A stretch of 64,000 bases of DNA from an uncultured Prevotella sp. (GTDB taxonomy: Bacteria; Bacteroidota; Bacteroidia; Bacteroidales; Bacteroidaceae), in NCBI GenBank assembly GCA_946998205.1, contig CAMPYJ010000001.1, positions 62,001 to 126,000 of the forward strand, read 5' to 3'. Below are positions 16,669 to 24,254 of the stretch, in pieces. Numbering within the stretch: position 1 is the stretch's first letter; every line of letters begins with the position of its first letter. The translations under genes and the position numbers were made by a program. Under the pieces are notes generated by a model, which worked only from the letters and a program-made list of their open reading frames with translations, was not told where the DNA came from and made no database searches.

Positions 16669-18129
16669 ATGGAAAAGAAAGACTTACAACCAGCCTGCGT
16701 CTTTAAGCAGTTCGCCAAGATTAACGAGATACCGCGCCCTTCCAAGCGTGAGGAAAAGATGATAGAATACCTCAGAGAATTTGGCAAGAGCCACCATTTG
16801 GAAACGTCAGTAGATGAAACAGGCAACGTGATTATCCGCAAACCAGCCACCAAAGGCTACGAGGACCGTGCGACGGTAATACTTCAGAGCCACATGGACA
16901 TGGTGTGCGACAAACTTGTGGACGTTGAGTTCGACTTCGATAAGGATGCCATTCAGACCTACATCGACGGCGAATGGCTCACCGCCAAGGGCACAACGCT
17001 CGGTGCAGACGATGGCATCGGCGTGGCCATGGAATTGGCCGTACTCGAAAGTGACGACATCGAACACGGCCCGATAGAATGTGTTTTTACCACAGATGAA
17101 GAGACACAACTAACGGGAGCGTTGGGGATGAAAGCGGGATTCATGACGGGCGAATACCTCATCAACTTAGATTCTGAAGACGAAGGCAAGATATTTGTAA
17201 GCTGTGCGGGTGGACGCAGCACCATCGCCACATTCGATTACAAGGCGGAAGAGGCACCGAAAAACCACTTCTTCATGCAAATCTCACTGAAAGGTTTGGT
17301 GGGAGGCCACTCTGGGGATGACATCAACAAGAAGCGCGCCAATGCCATCAAGGTCTTAGCGAGATTTCTTTTCAACGAACAAGAGAAGTTTGATTTGCGC
17401 TTAGCAAGTTTTAATAGTGGCAAATTGCACAACGCCATCCCGCGTGACGGAAAGGTTGTGTTCGCCGTTCCCAATGATGCGAAAGAGCAAGTGCGTGCCG
17501 ATTGGAATGTTTTCCATCATGACGTGATGCAGGAGTTTCACGTTACAGATACCGACATGGTGTTCAACATGGAAAGTACCGAGCCTCAACAGGTGCTTCC
17601 AAAGGACGTAAGCAGCAAACTGATACTGGCTCTGCAAGCCGTTGACAATGGCATCTTTGCCATGTGCCAAGATGAGTTGCTGGCTGGTTTGGTTGAAACA
17701 TCAAGCAACGTGGCGGCGGTGAAGACCTTGGATGGGAAGGTTGAAATCCTGTCGTCGCAACGCAGCAACGTGATGAGCAATTTGGAAAATATGTGTAACA
17801 CCGTGAAGGCTGCTTATCAATTGGCAGGCGCTAAGGTGGAACAAACCGATGGCTATCCAGCTTGGAACATGAATCCAGACAGCAAATTAGTGAAGCTGAC
17901 GGTCGAGGCTTACAAGAAATTGTTCAACAAAGAGCCGGAGGTGTTGGGCATTCATGCAGGTCTTGAGTGCGGTTTGTTCTCCGAACGTTATCCTCATATC
18001 GACATGGTTAGTTTCGGGCCCACGCTTCGTTTCGTTCATACACCCGATGAACGTTTGCTCATCCCTACCGTACAAATGGTGTGGAATCACCTTCTCGAGA
18101 TATTGAAGAACATCCCTCTGCGCAAATAA
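16669..18129 (+). CDS. pepD: aminoacyl-histidine dipeptidase (PepD, M20 family)
   Basis: A 486-residue cytosolic metallopeptidase that cleaves dipeptides such as Xaa-His. M20 metal-site segments are ILQSHMDMVCDK (His and Asp), LGADDGIGVAMELA (bridging Asp), FTTDEETQLTGALG (Glu pair), YLINLDSEDEG (Asp) and GIHAGLECGLFSERYP with the C-terminal His/Glu region. The lid domain contains LKGLVGGHSGDDINK. Length is typical. It is a single gene with its own promoter (TATATTTG at 16583) and terminator (18148-18188). Confidence 0.95.
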   Translation: MEKKDLQPACVFKQFAKINEIPRPSKREEKMIEYLREFGKSHHLETSVDETGNVIIRKPATKGYEDRATVILQSHMDMVCDKLVDVEFDFDKDAIQTYIDGEWLTAKGTTLGADDGIGVAMELAVLESDDIEHGPIECVFTTDEETQLTGALGMKAGFMTGEYLINLDSEDEGKIFVSCAGGRSTIATFDYKAEEAPKNHFFMQISLKGLVGGHSGDDINKKRANAIKVLARFLFNEQEKFDLRLASFNSGKLHNAIPRDGKVVFAVPNDAKEQVRADWNVFHHDVMQEFHVTDTDMVFNMESTEPQQVLPKDVSSKLILALQAVDNGIFAMCQDELLAGLVETSSNVAAVKTLDGKVEILSSQRSNVMSNLENMCNTVKAAYQLAGAKVEQTDGYPAWNMNPDSKLVKLTVEAYKKLFNKEPEVLGIHAGLECGLFSERYPHIDMVSFGPTLRFVHTPDERLLIPTVQMVWNHLLEILKNIPLRK

Positions 18130-18147
18130 TGCGAGTAAACAGCGAAA

Positions 18148-18188
18148 ATGGATTCATGGTTTCAACCGATACCGTGAATCCATTTTTC
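18148..18188 (+). terminator. terminator of pepD
   Basis: 13-bp stem ATGGATTCATGGT / ACCGTGAATCCAT (18148-18160, 18171-18183) with one T-G wobble, followed by TTTTT. Confidence 0.85.
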
Positions 18189-18223
18189 ATGCTCTTTACA
18201 TTCCTCTTTACCAAGAAGTTTAA

Positions 18224-18416
18224 GGGCGGTTCTATAAATTAGCTTTGTCAGATTGCGAGGCTGTTTTTGTGGTCAATTTGTTTGTGAGTGAAGGAGTATA
18301 GCGGGCTATACGACTGAACGAACAAACAAATTGAACCAAAAAGAGACCGCAAGATGACAAAACGTAAACTGTCCAACATACAAAAAACTTTACGGCGGTA
18401 ATTTATAGAACCGCCC
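18224..18416 (+). mobile_element. MITE-like element, copy 2 (short form)
   Basis: A 193-bp element with perfect 18-bp terminal inverted repeats and an exact TTAA target duplication (18220-18223, 18417-18420). It has the same central hairpin as copy 1 but lacks the 63-bp block. It sits between the convergent pepD and helicase genes. The A end contains TAGCTTTG, a match to the -7 consensus, pointing inward. Confidence 0.85.
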
Positions 18417-18453
18417 TTAAGACATTAAACTGAGCTTACAACCCTCTCTACCC

Positions 18454-21159
18454 TCATTCTTCGAAGAATTGCAGTATTGGCGTCATGAAGGGAGTGATGT
18501 CGCGCGGGTGAGAACGATTGTAATAGTCAATCCTTGTGGTCGACCAAGCCACATAAAGTCGTTTCTTGGCCCGCGTCATGGCTACATAAAATTTACGTTT
18601 GTCTTCGGCCAACAGCCGTTCGTTGTTTTGATTGTAGTAGTTGGGATAGCGCCCGTCAACGGCATCAAAGATGATGACATTGTCAAATTCCAGTCCTTTT
18701 GCCTTGTGAACGGTTGTCACGAAGATACACTCTTGCAGCGTTTGACTGTTGCACAAGTCGGCCTCTTTCAGCGTGTTTATTTCCGTGACGTATGCCCACA
18801 ACTGCTCCACCAACGAGGGTGCCGCTGCCTGGTCAATGACATCATCCGTGAGAAACTGCGTGACATAATGCAATTTATCTTGCGGTTCCAACAGTTTTTC
18901 GCTACAAAGAAACGTATAAAAACGTTGCATTTCCCGCACCAACACAGGCTCATCGCCAGTTTTTTCTCGCTGATACAGCCGCTGTTTGGCCGCATTGTAT
19001 ATATCTGAATAGTTTTTTCGCAACACCTCTGCCCGCTTCTTGAACCGCGGATGGCGTATCCATTCCAACTGAGAAGGCACCATGAGTTTGGCTTTTCCAT
19101 AGCAGTGGCGCACCACATTGCACGTTGCGTCAACGTCGGCATCAGCCAAATGGGCGTTTTCTCCTTCCAAATGCAACACCGAGAGCAAGTGCTTGAGCTT
19201 GTACTCACGCAGGTTTGGTTCCAATAACCGAACGAGTTTGAGCGAATCCAGATAGCGTGGACACTGCTCTTTCAACGATATGGCGGGCAAATAGCGTTGC
19301 AGATTGAAATCCAGAATATGATAATCGTAGTCAGCATTGTGTCCCAACAGCATGCTGTCGCCCACATAATCCATGAACATCCGCAACCCTTCAGCGTGAC
19401 TATGCAGCACATGTCGCTGCATTTCAGCAATCAATGGATTTTCTATCTCTCCCAGTTGTTGCGGGATGTCACGGTCGGTTTCCATAAAAACGACAAACGA
19501 CGAGCCGGGAACCACTTTCCCCTGCCGCATCCTGACAGCTGCAATCTGCACGATGTCGTCCTCAAAAACATTCAGTCCGGTGGTCTCTGTGTCGAACACC
19601 ACAATATCCTGCTGCTCGTAACACTTTACAAATTCCTGCACATAACTGCTCTCTGGATACGTCAGAAGGTCGGTTGGCAGCATCGCCCTGTCCAACAATC
19701 CCCGCACAAAGCCACGCGCTGCCGCATTGCTCTCAAAGACATGCAGCCCCTTGAACAAGCGTGACCAGCCGATGAAGTTGTGCTCGTTGGTCAAAACATT
19801 CAGGTGCGCCAACAGCAACTTCACGCCCTGCGAGGCGAACAAATCATCTCCCGACACCTTAAAATGCGATAATGACAAGTCGTTCAACGCCCCGCTCATC
19901 AATTCTGCATCGGCATTGGCACTCACGATGACCGCCGTTGTTTCCGTCTCATCCGCAGCTTTCAACCGAGACACCACATCGGCAACGTCACGATATTCCG
20001 AGTCAATGGTCACGCTATCCATCACTTGCAACTCATCTCCTTTGCGCTGGGGAAGATAATTGGTCGTTGGCAGCACATTTTTGTCTATTCCCAGCTGCTG
20101 TTCGGCATACACATTGAACACGTCAAGCAGATATTGAGGTGAACGATGGTTGACAAACAGCCGGTGAAAATGTCCCTCACAACGCTCCCTCAGGGCGTCC
20201 AGCGTGCTCATCTTCGCACCCATGAACGAAAAAATGGCCTGCTGCTCGTCACCCAGATACATCACGGTGCGGAAGTCGCTGCTTGTAAATCCGTCGACAA
20301 GTGCCAGCTGCAACGGGTTGAGGTCTTGCACCTCGTCAACCTGTATCCAGTCATACCGCTTCAGCTCATGCTTGTCGTCAGCCCGCAACGCATCGTAAGT
20401 AAGCATCAACAAGTCCTCAAAATCCAGCAGCTTGTTCTCTTTTTTGTATGCCATATAATGCCGCGCCTGCTCCATCTTTTTCAGCAAGGCGCCAATGTCA
20501 CGCTGACTTCCCAGGTCGTATGCCTCGGTCTGGATAAGGTCCTCGTACACATCCGAATGCCTGAACACATCCAACATCGTGGCAGGCGACATCTCCATTT
20601 GCTGCACTTGGCACAACGTGAGCAACGCCGTCACGTCCCTTGCCGTCACACATTCAGGGTGTAGACGCAGTTTTTTGGGATGTTCGTACACCAGTTGATG
20701 GATGAATCCCGCAAAATGGAACACCTCTATATATTCACTTTTCGCTCGATAGTTCGCCTGCACCGCGTATTCATCCTCATCCCGATAGCGAGCCAGGATG
20801 CTGAAGGCATCTTCATCGTCAATAACCGAACTCTCGGCAGGCACCAAACTGTTGTCGAACAAGAATTTGGAACAAAAACGATGCACGTTTCCCACATACA
20901 CCTCGCTCACGCCCTCATCCACAATATGCGCCTCAATACGTTCTTTCATGCCACGGGCAGCGCGGTTGGTGAACGTCAAACACAGCATCTTATCGAACGG
21001 CATTCCTTGTTCGTGTGCCCTGCGAATGCGCTCGGTGAGAATTTGTGTCTTACCGCATCCCGGCGGAGCCAGCACCAGATGATAACCTCCCTCGGCCCGT
21101 ATCACCTCTTGCTGAAACCGGTCGGGCGTAAAAATTGTCTGAATTTCATTCGTGTTCAT
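18454..21159 (-). CDS. UvrD-like helicase with embedded DEDDh exonuclease
   Basis: A superfamily 1A helicase of about 901 residues. Numbering here is from an alternative upstream ATG at 21177. Motif I is APPGCGKT (about 37), motif II DEVQDLN, motif III YLGDEQQAIFSFMG, motif V TTVHKAKGLEFDNVI and motif VI VAMTRAKKRLYVAW. Between about residues 510 and 700 an exonuclease domain is inserted. It begins VVFDTETTGLN (Asp529, Glu531), continues LGHNADYDYHILDFNL and ends HLADADVDAT, which together make the Asp-Glu-Asp-Asp set with His typical of DnaQ-like 3'-5' exonucleases. The protein probably unwinds and trims DNA in repair or recombination. The start is placed at 21159 (MNTNEIQ); six more residues are possible. 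Not in an operon. Confidence 0.88.
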   Translation of the reverse strand: MNTNEIQTIFTPDRFQQEVIRAEGGYHLVLAPPGCGKTQILTERIRRAHEQGMPFDKMLCLTFTNRAARGMKERIEAHIVDEGVSEVYVGNVHRFCSKFLFDNSLVPAESSVIDDEDAFSILARYRDEDEYAVQANYRAKSEYIEVFHFAGFIHQLVYEHPKKLRLHPECVTARDVTALLTLCQVQQMEMSPATMLDVFRHSDVYEDLIQTEAYDLGSQRDIGALLKKMEQARHYMAYKKENKLLDFEDLLMLTYDALRADDKHELKRYDWIQVDEVQDLNPLQLALVDGFTSSDFRTVMYLGDEQQAIFSFMGAKMSTLDALRERCEGHFHRLFVNHRSPQYLLDVFNVYAEQQLGIDKNVLPTTNYLPQRKGDELQVMDSVTIDSEYRDVADVVSRLKAADETETTAVIVSANADAELMSGALNDLSLSHFKVSGDDLFASQGVKLLLAHLNVLTNEHNFIGWSRLFKGLHVFESNAAARGFVRGLLDRAMLPTDLLTYPESSYVQEFVKCYEQQDIVVFDTETTGLNVFEDDIVQIAAVRMRQGKVVPGSSFVVFMETDRDIPQQLGEIENPLIAEMQRHVLHSHAEGLRMFMDYVGDSMLLGHNADYDYHILDFNLQRYLPAISLKEQCPRYLDSLKLVRLLEPNLREYKLKHLLSVLHLEGENAHLADADVDATCNVVRHCYGKAKLMVPSQLEWIRHPRFKKRAEVLRKNYSDIYNAAKQRLYQREKTGDEPVLVREMQRFYTFLCSEKLLEPQDKLHYVTQFLTDDVIDQAAAPSLVEQLWAYVTEINTLKEADLCNSQTLQECIFVTTVHKAKGLEFDNVIIFDAVDGRYPNYYNQNNERLLAEDKRKFYVAMTRAKKRLYVAWSTTRIDYYNRSHPRDITPFMTPILQFFEE

Positions 21160-21302
21160 GGTCTGCGACCTAATCATTTAATAATACAAATTTATCAATT
21201 TTTATTTGATTTACCAGGCATTCTCCAAAAAAATACTATATTTGCAATTGATTTATAGACGTTTAATAACCATTCACTCACAACGTAAACCTATCAAACG
21301 TG

Positions 21303-22199
21303 ATGAAAAATAAGAACAAAATACAAGCACACAGTGCCGTGATACTGGCCAACGTAATCTTTGGTTTAGGCGTACCCGTTACCAAACTCTTGCTCGACCA
21401 ATGGGTGTCGCCCATGGGATACATGCTCACCCGATGTCTCGGCGCTGCGGTGATTTTCTGGATCATCAGTCTGTTCATGCCCAAAGAGCCTGTTCAGCGC
21501 AAAGACTTGCTAATCATCATGCTGGGCGGTTTGCTTGGATTCGTGGTTTCACAAACGCTCACCGCCTGGGCTTTGGTATACACCACGCCCGTTTACTTCT
21601 CACTGATTGCCACGCTGACACCCGTCGCCACCATGCTGATGGCGGCAGCTTTTTTGAAAGAGACGATCAATGGCAAGAAGACGATGGGCGTACTCATCGG
21701 TATTGCCGGCGCGCTCTTGATGGTCTTCATGGGCTGGCAGGGCGGCTCGGGAACCAACGACGTGCTGGGCATCTTTCTCACTATTCTGAGTCTGCTCACC
21801 TGGGTAATCTATTTATTGATTACCCGAAACGTTTCTCAGAAGTACTCGGCAGTGACCCAGATGAAGTGGATTTTCCTCGTTTCTACCCTCGCCGTACTGC
21901 CATTTGCCGCACCCGAATGGGGTCAGCAGAAACTTTTCTCTGCCGCATGGGCCTGGACAGGCGTAGCCGAAATGGCCTTCATCGTGCTGTTCGCCACCGT
22001 GATGGGCTACTTCGCCATACCGTTCGCCATGCGCTACCTGCCCGCTACCACCGTAAGCATTTACACCAATCTGCAACCGGTAGTCGCTTCGTTGGTAGCC
22101 ATCTACATCGGACAGGATGTGCTGACATGGGACAAACCGGTGGCCGGCATTCTCGTTTTGCTGAGCGCTTATATCATCACCAGAAAGAACGTGGAATGA
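21303..22199 (+). CDS. EamA/DMT-family transporter
   Basis: A 298-residue inner membrane protein with ten predicted helices in two homologous EamA halves (LGGLLGFVVSQTLTAWAL and TPVATMLMAAAFLKE in the first; YLPATTVSIYTNLQPVVASL in the second). It belongs to the drug/metabolite transporter superfamily, whose members export amino acids or other metabolites. The substrate cannot be told. ATG 21303 is preferred over the GTG at 21300. A divergent copy of the MITE-like element begins 5 bp after its stop codon. Confidence 0.88.
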   Translation: MKNKNKIQAHSAVILANVIFGLGVPVTKLLLDQWVSPMGYMLTRCLGAAVIFWIISLFMPKEPVQRKDLLIIMLGGLLGFVVSQTLTAWALVYTTPVYFSLIATLTPVATMLMAAAFLKETINGKKTMGVLIGIAGALLMVFMGWQGGSGTNDVLGIFLTILSLLTWVIYLLITRNVSQKYSAVTQMKWIFLVSTLAVLPFAAPEWGQQKLFSAAWAWTGVAEMAFIVLFATVMGYFAIPFAMRYLPATTVSIYTNLQPVVASLVAIYIGQDVLTWDKPVAGILVLLSAYIITRKNVE

Positions 22200-22204
22200 T
22201 AAAA

Positions 22205-22397
22205 GGCTGGTTCTATAAATTACCACCGCACATAGTCATTAAATGTTTATGAAATACGTTTTGTTATCTTTTGGCTTCTTTTTGGTTCAAAATGTAAGTT
22301 CGTTCAGTCGTGTAGCTCGCTACACTCCTTCACTCTCTTGCATTTTGACCTCAAAAATAAGCTCAAAATCTAACAAAGCTAATTTATAGAACCAGCC
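22205..22397 (-). mobile_element. MITE-like element, copy 3 (divergent subfamily)
   Basis: 193 bp; its ends read GGCTGGTTCTATAAATTA and the exact complement, so both termini differ from the main family in the same way. The hairpin keeps its form with changed sequence: CAAAATGTAAG (22288-22298) pairs with CTTGCATTTTG (22337-22347), and GTGTAG/CTACAC replaces GTATAG/CTATAC. The internal-loop strands TCGTTCAGTC and TCCTTCACTC are unchanged. No target duplication is recognisable. It lies 5 bp after the EamA gene. Confidence 0.8.
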
Positions 22398-22436
22398 AAA
22401 CCACGAAAACACGCAAAAATCGTACACATCACCACT

Positions 22437-22796
22437 ATGCTCATCGTACACAACCGGCTGATACCCTTCAAAAATTATGACGCCATCAACATTCTGGGAA
22501 TGTTGTTTTGCCGCAAGGGAACGACCATCACGGCCGACCTTATCCAGCATGAGCGCATCCATACCCGACAGATGATTGAACTGGGATTTGTATTCTTCTA
22601 TCTTTTCTACGTCATCGAGTGGCTCGTTCGCCTGCCGATGAGCGGGCGCGCCTACCTCAACATTTCGTTCGAGCGTGAAGCGTACAGGCACATGAACGAC
22701 CCCGACTATTTGCTCAACCGACGGCCTTACGCTTGGATGGGCTATTTGAAAAAGCCAACCAAACACGGCACGAAACCCACCAGAAAATCAAATTAA
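22437..22796 (+). CDS. 119-aa conserved protein with HExxH motif
   Basis: A small, mostly soluble protein with one hydrophobic stretch (LGFVFFYLFYVIEWLVRL, about 49-66). ADLIQHERIHTRQM contains HERIH, an HExxH pattern as in zinc peptidases, and SFEREAYRHMNDPDYL supplies a further Glu and His. This resembles a minimal M48/M56-like peptidase core, but the catalytic role is an inference. I recognise it as a recurring Bacteroidales hypothetical protein without known function. It starts 40 bp after MITE copy 3, which separates it from the EamA gene. Confidence 0.65.
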   Translation: MLIVHNRLIPFKNYDAINILGMLFCRKGTTITADLIQHERIHTRQMIELGFVFFYLFYVIEWLVRLPMSGRAYLNISFEREAYRHMNDPDYLLNRRPYAWMGYLKKPTKHGTKPTRKSN

Positions 22797-23010
22797 AAAC
22801 GGGACTCACAGCCCCAATGGATAGCATCCCACAAAGGCCGCCAACCAATAACGTTGACTTTGAACGCCAATCCCATACACTTTGGATCCCAAAGTCATAG
22901 AGATTGACCTCCAAAGTCAATGCTTTTAATTTCACAAGGTAATGAAGAAGAGAATATGAGGATATGCTGTACTTCAACAGAAGTAAATAACAGACTTTGT
23001 ATCAATTGGT
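22797..23010. repeat. intergenic segment with TTGACTTTG/CAAAGTCAA words
   Basis: A noncoding 214-bp space. At 22852-22926 it has GTTGACTTTGAACGCCAAT, later CTTTGGATCCCAAAGTCAT and CCTCCAAAGTCAATG: interleaved short inverted repeats. Similar wording occurs in the repeat pair near 35.66 and 56.24 kb, to which it may be distantly related. Confidence 0.45.
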
Positions 23011-24126
23011 TTATAAGACGTACGGTATCAGCAAATCATCACCAGCCAACGACACTTTCAAGCGATATTTATCAGTGCGCTCCACATGCATGAGTTGCTT
23101 GGGGGCGGTAGACTTAGGTTCCGTCAATGCCAAGGCCACATGCCCCATGGTACGGCGGAGGTTGAGTTCGACACAAGGATGGATGCACAATTCGGCCCGA
23201 TTCTCCAACCTCACCACCATCATGTCGATGCCAAACGGCCCTGCGTATTTGCCTTTGAAGAGCGAACCCACCAGCGAGATGACATGCTCTTGAATGAAAT
23301 CGAGCAGTTCGAGGGGCACATACCGCGCCATGATTTGGCGCTTCACCGACTCCGAAGCAATAATGTTGCCCGTATAGGCACCATGAACCGTTGAGAACAG
23401 TGACAGACCAAGGTACGACACGCTGCCGCTGTCCATGGCCATGAATTCCATCCCAAAATCACAGACCTTATTATATTGCGGCTCAATCATGACGCCGCCC
23501 TGCTTCTTGATGAGGTTTCGGCACCACCCTTCAACATGATCGCTGAAATCATGGTCAACATATCTCAACCCCCTACCGCTACTGCTCCAGGGTGCCTTCA
23601 ATACAAATCGCCCGCCATCGGCCATGAGCAGGCCGGACAACTGAGCGGCATCGCCCGAGAAAAAAGTGCTGGTTCCTACAAAACGCTCGTGTGATGCTGC
23701 AAGAACAGGCAGCAAATGGGTTGCAGCAAACGTGCGACTGCTCAGCTTGCGCATAACATCCAATTGCTTGGCCGTAGGCACTGTTTGCCTGAACGTCGCG
23801 TTGGAGGACACCAGATAGTGGCACAACGCCCTGTCCCATCCCCACGGCTCAACCTTGACAGTTGAGAAATCGATGGGAACACGGCACAAATCGGCATGCG
23901 AGATAAACAGCACATCATGTGCGAAACGACCAAGATGACGCACCGATTCGAGCGCCGAAGCCACGTCATCCACCAGCACCATGTCACCGTCGTCAGCCCA
24001 CAGGGCCGGCAGATAGCTCAGGTCGGCGCGCAACTCGCGCGCGGCATGCGGAGCCGTGAAAGCATCCGTGTCGCTCGCCAACGCCACATCGTGTTCAGGA
24101 TTGAAGACATGTAATTTCATCATCAA
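23011..24126 (-). CDS. ATP-grasp-like protein of unknown function
   Basis: A 371-residue cytosolic protein beginning (MM)MKLHVFNPEHDVALASD. The central FVLKAPWSSSGRGLRYVD (about 195-212) has the Lys and glycine-rich loop of an ATP-grasp fold. VMIEPQYNKVCDFGMEF and the late CVELNLRRTMG (Glu and Asn, metal ligands in this fold) fit the same fold. ATP-grasp enzymes join a carboxylate to an amine or thiol through an acyl-phosphate; the substrates here are unknown. It is divergent from the AAA ATPase at 24255. A TATTTTTG box at 24151-24158 (minus) may drive it. I know of no characterised member. Confidence 0.7.
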   Translation of the reverse strand: MMMKLHVFNPEHDVALASDTDAFTAPHAARELRADLSYLPALWADDGDMVLVDDVASALESVRHLGRFAHDVLFISHADLCRVPIDFSTVKVEPWGWDRALCHYLVSSNATFRQTVPTAKQLDVMRKLSSRTFAATHLLPVLAASHERFVGTSTFFSGDAAQLSGLLMADGGRFVLKAPWSSSGRGLRYVDHDFSDHVEGWCRNLIKKQGGVMIEPQYNKVCDFGMEFMAMDSGSVSYLGLSLFSTVHGAYTGNIIASESVKRQIMARYVPLELLDFIQEHVISLVGSLFKGKYAGPFGIDMMVVRLENRAELCIHPCVELNLRRTMGHVALALTEPKSTAPKQLMHVERTDKYRLKVSLAGDDLLIPYVL

Positions 24127-24190
24127 AAAGTAACTTTTTCAAAACTGGGCACAAAAATAAAAAAAAAGATGATATTTTGCAATATAGAGT

Positions 24191-24220
24191 TTGCAATTAT
24201 AGAAATAAATCGTATCTTTG
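24191..24220 (+). promoter_or_regulatory. promoter of the AAA ATPase gene
   Basis: TTG at 24191-24193, 19-bp spacer, TATCTTTG at 24213-24220: a full consensus match, 35 bp before the start codon. Confidence 0.8.
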
Positions 24221-24254
24221 CAGTGACGATTACGCAATTTAACAGGATTTAGAA

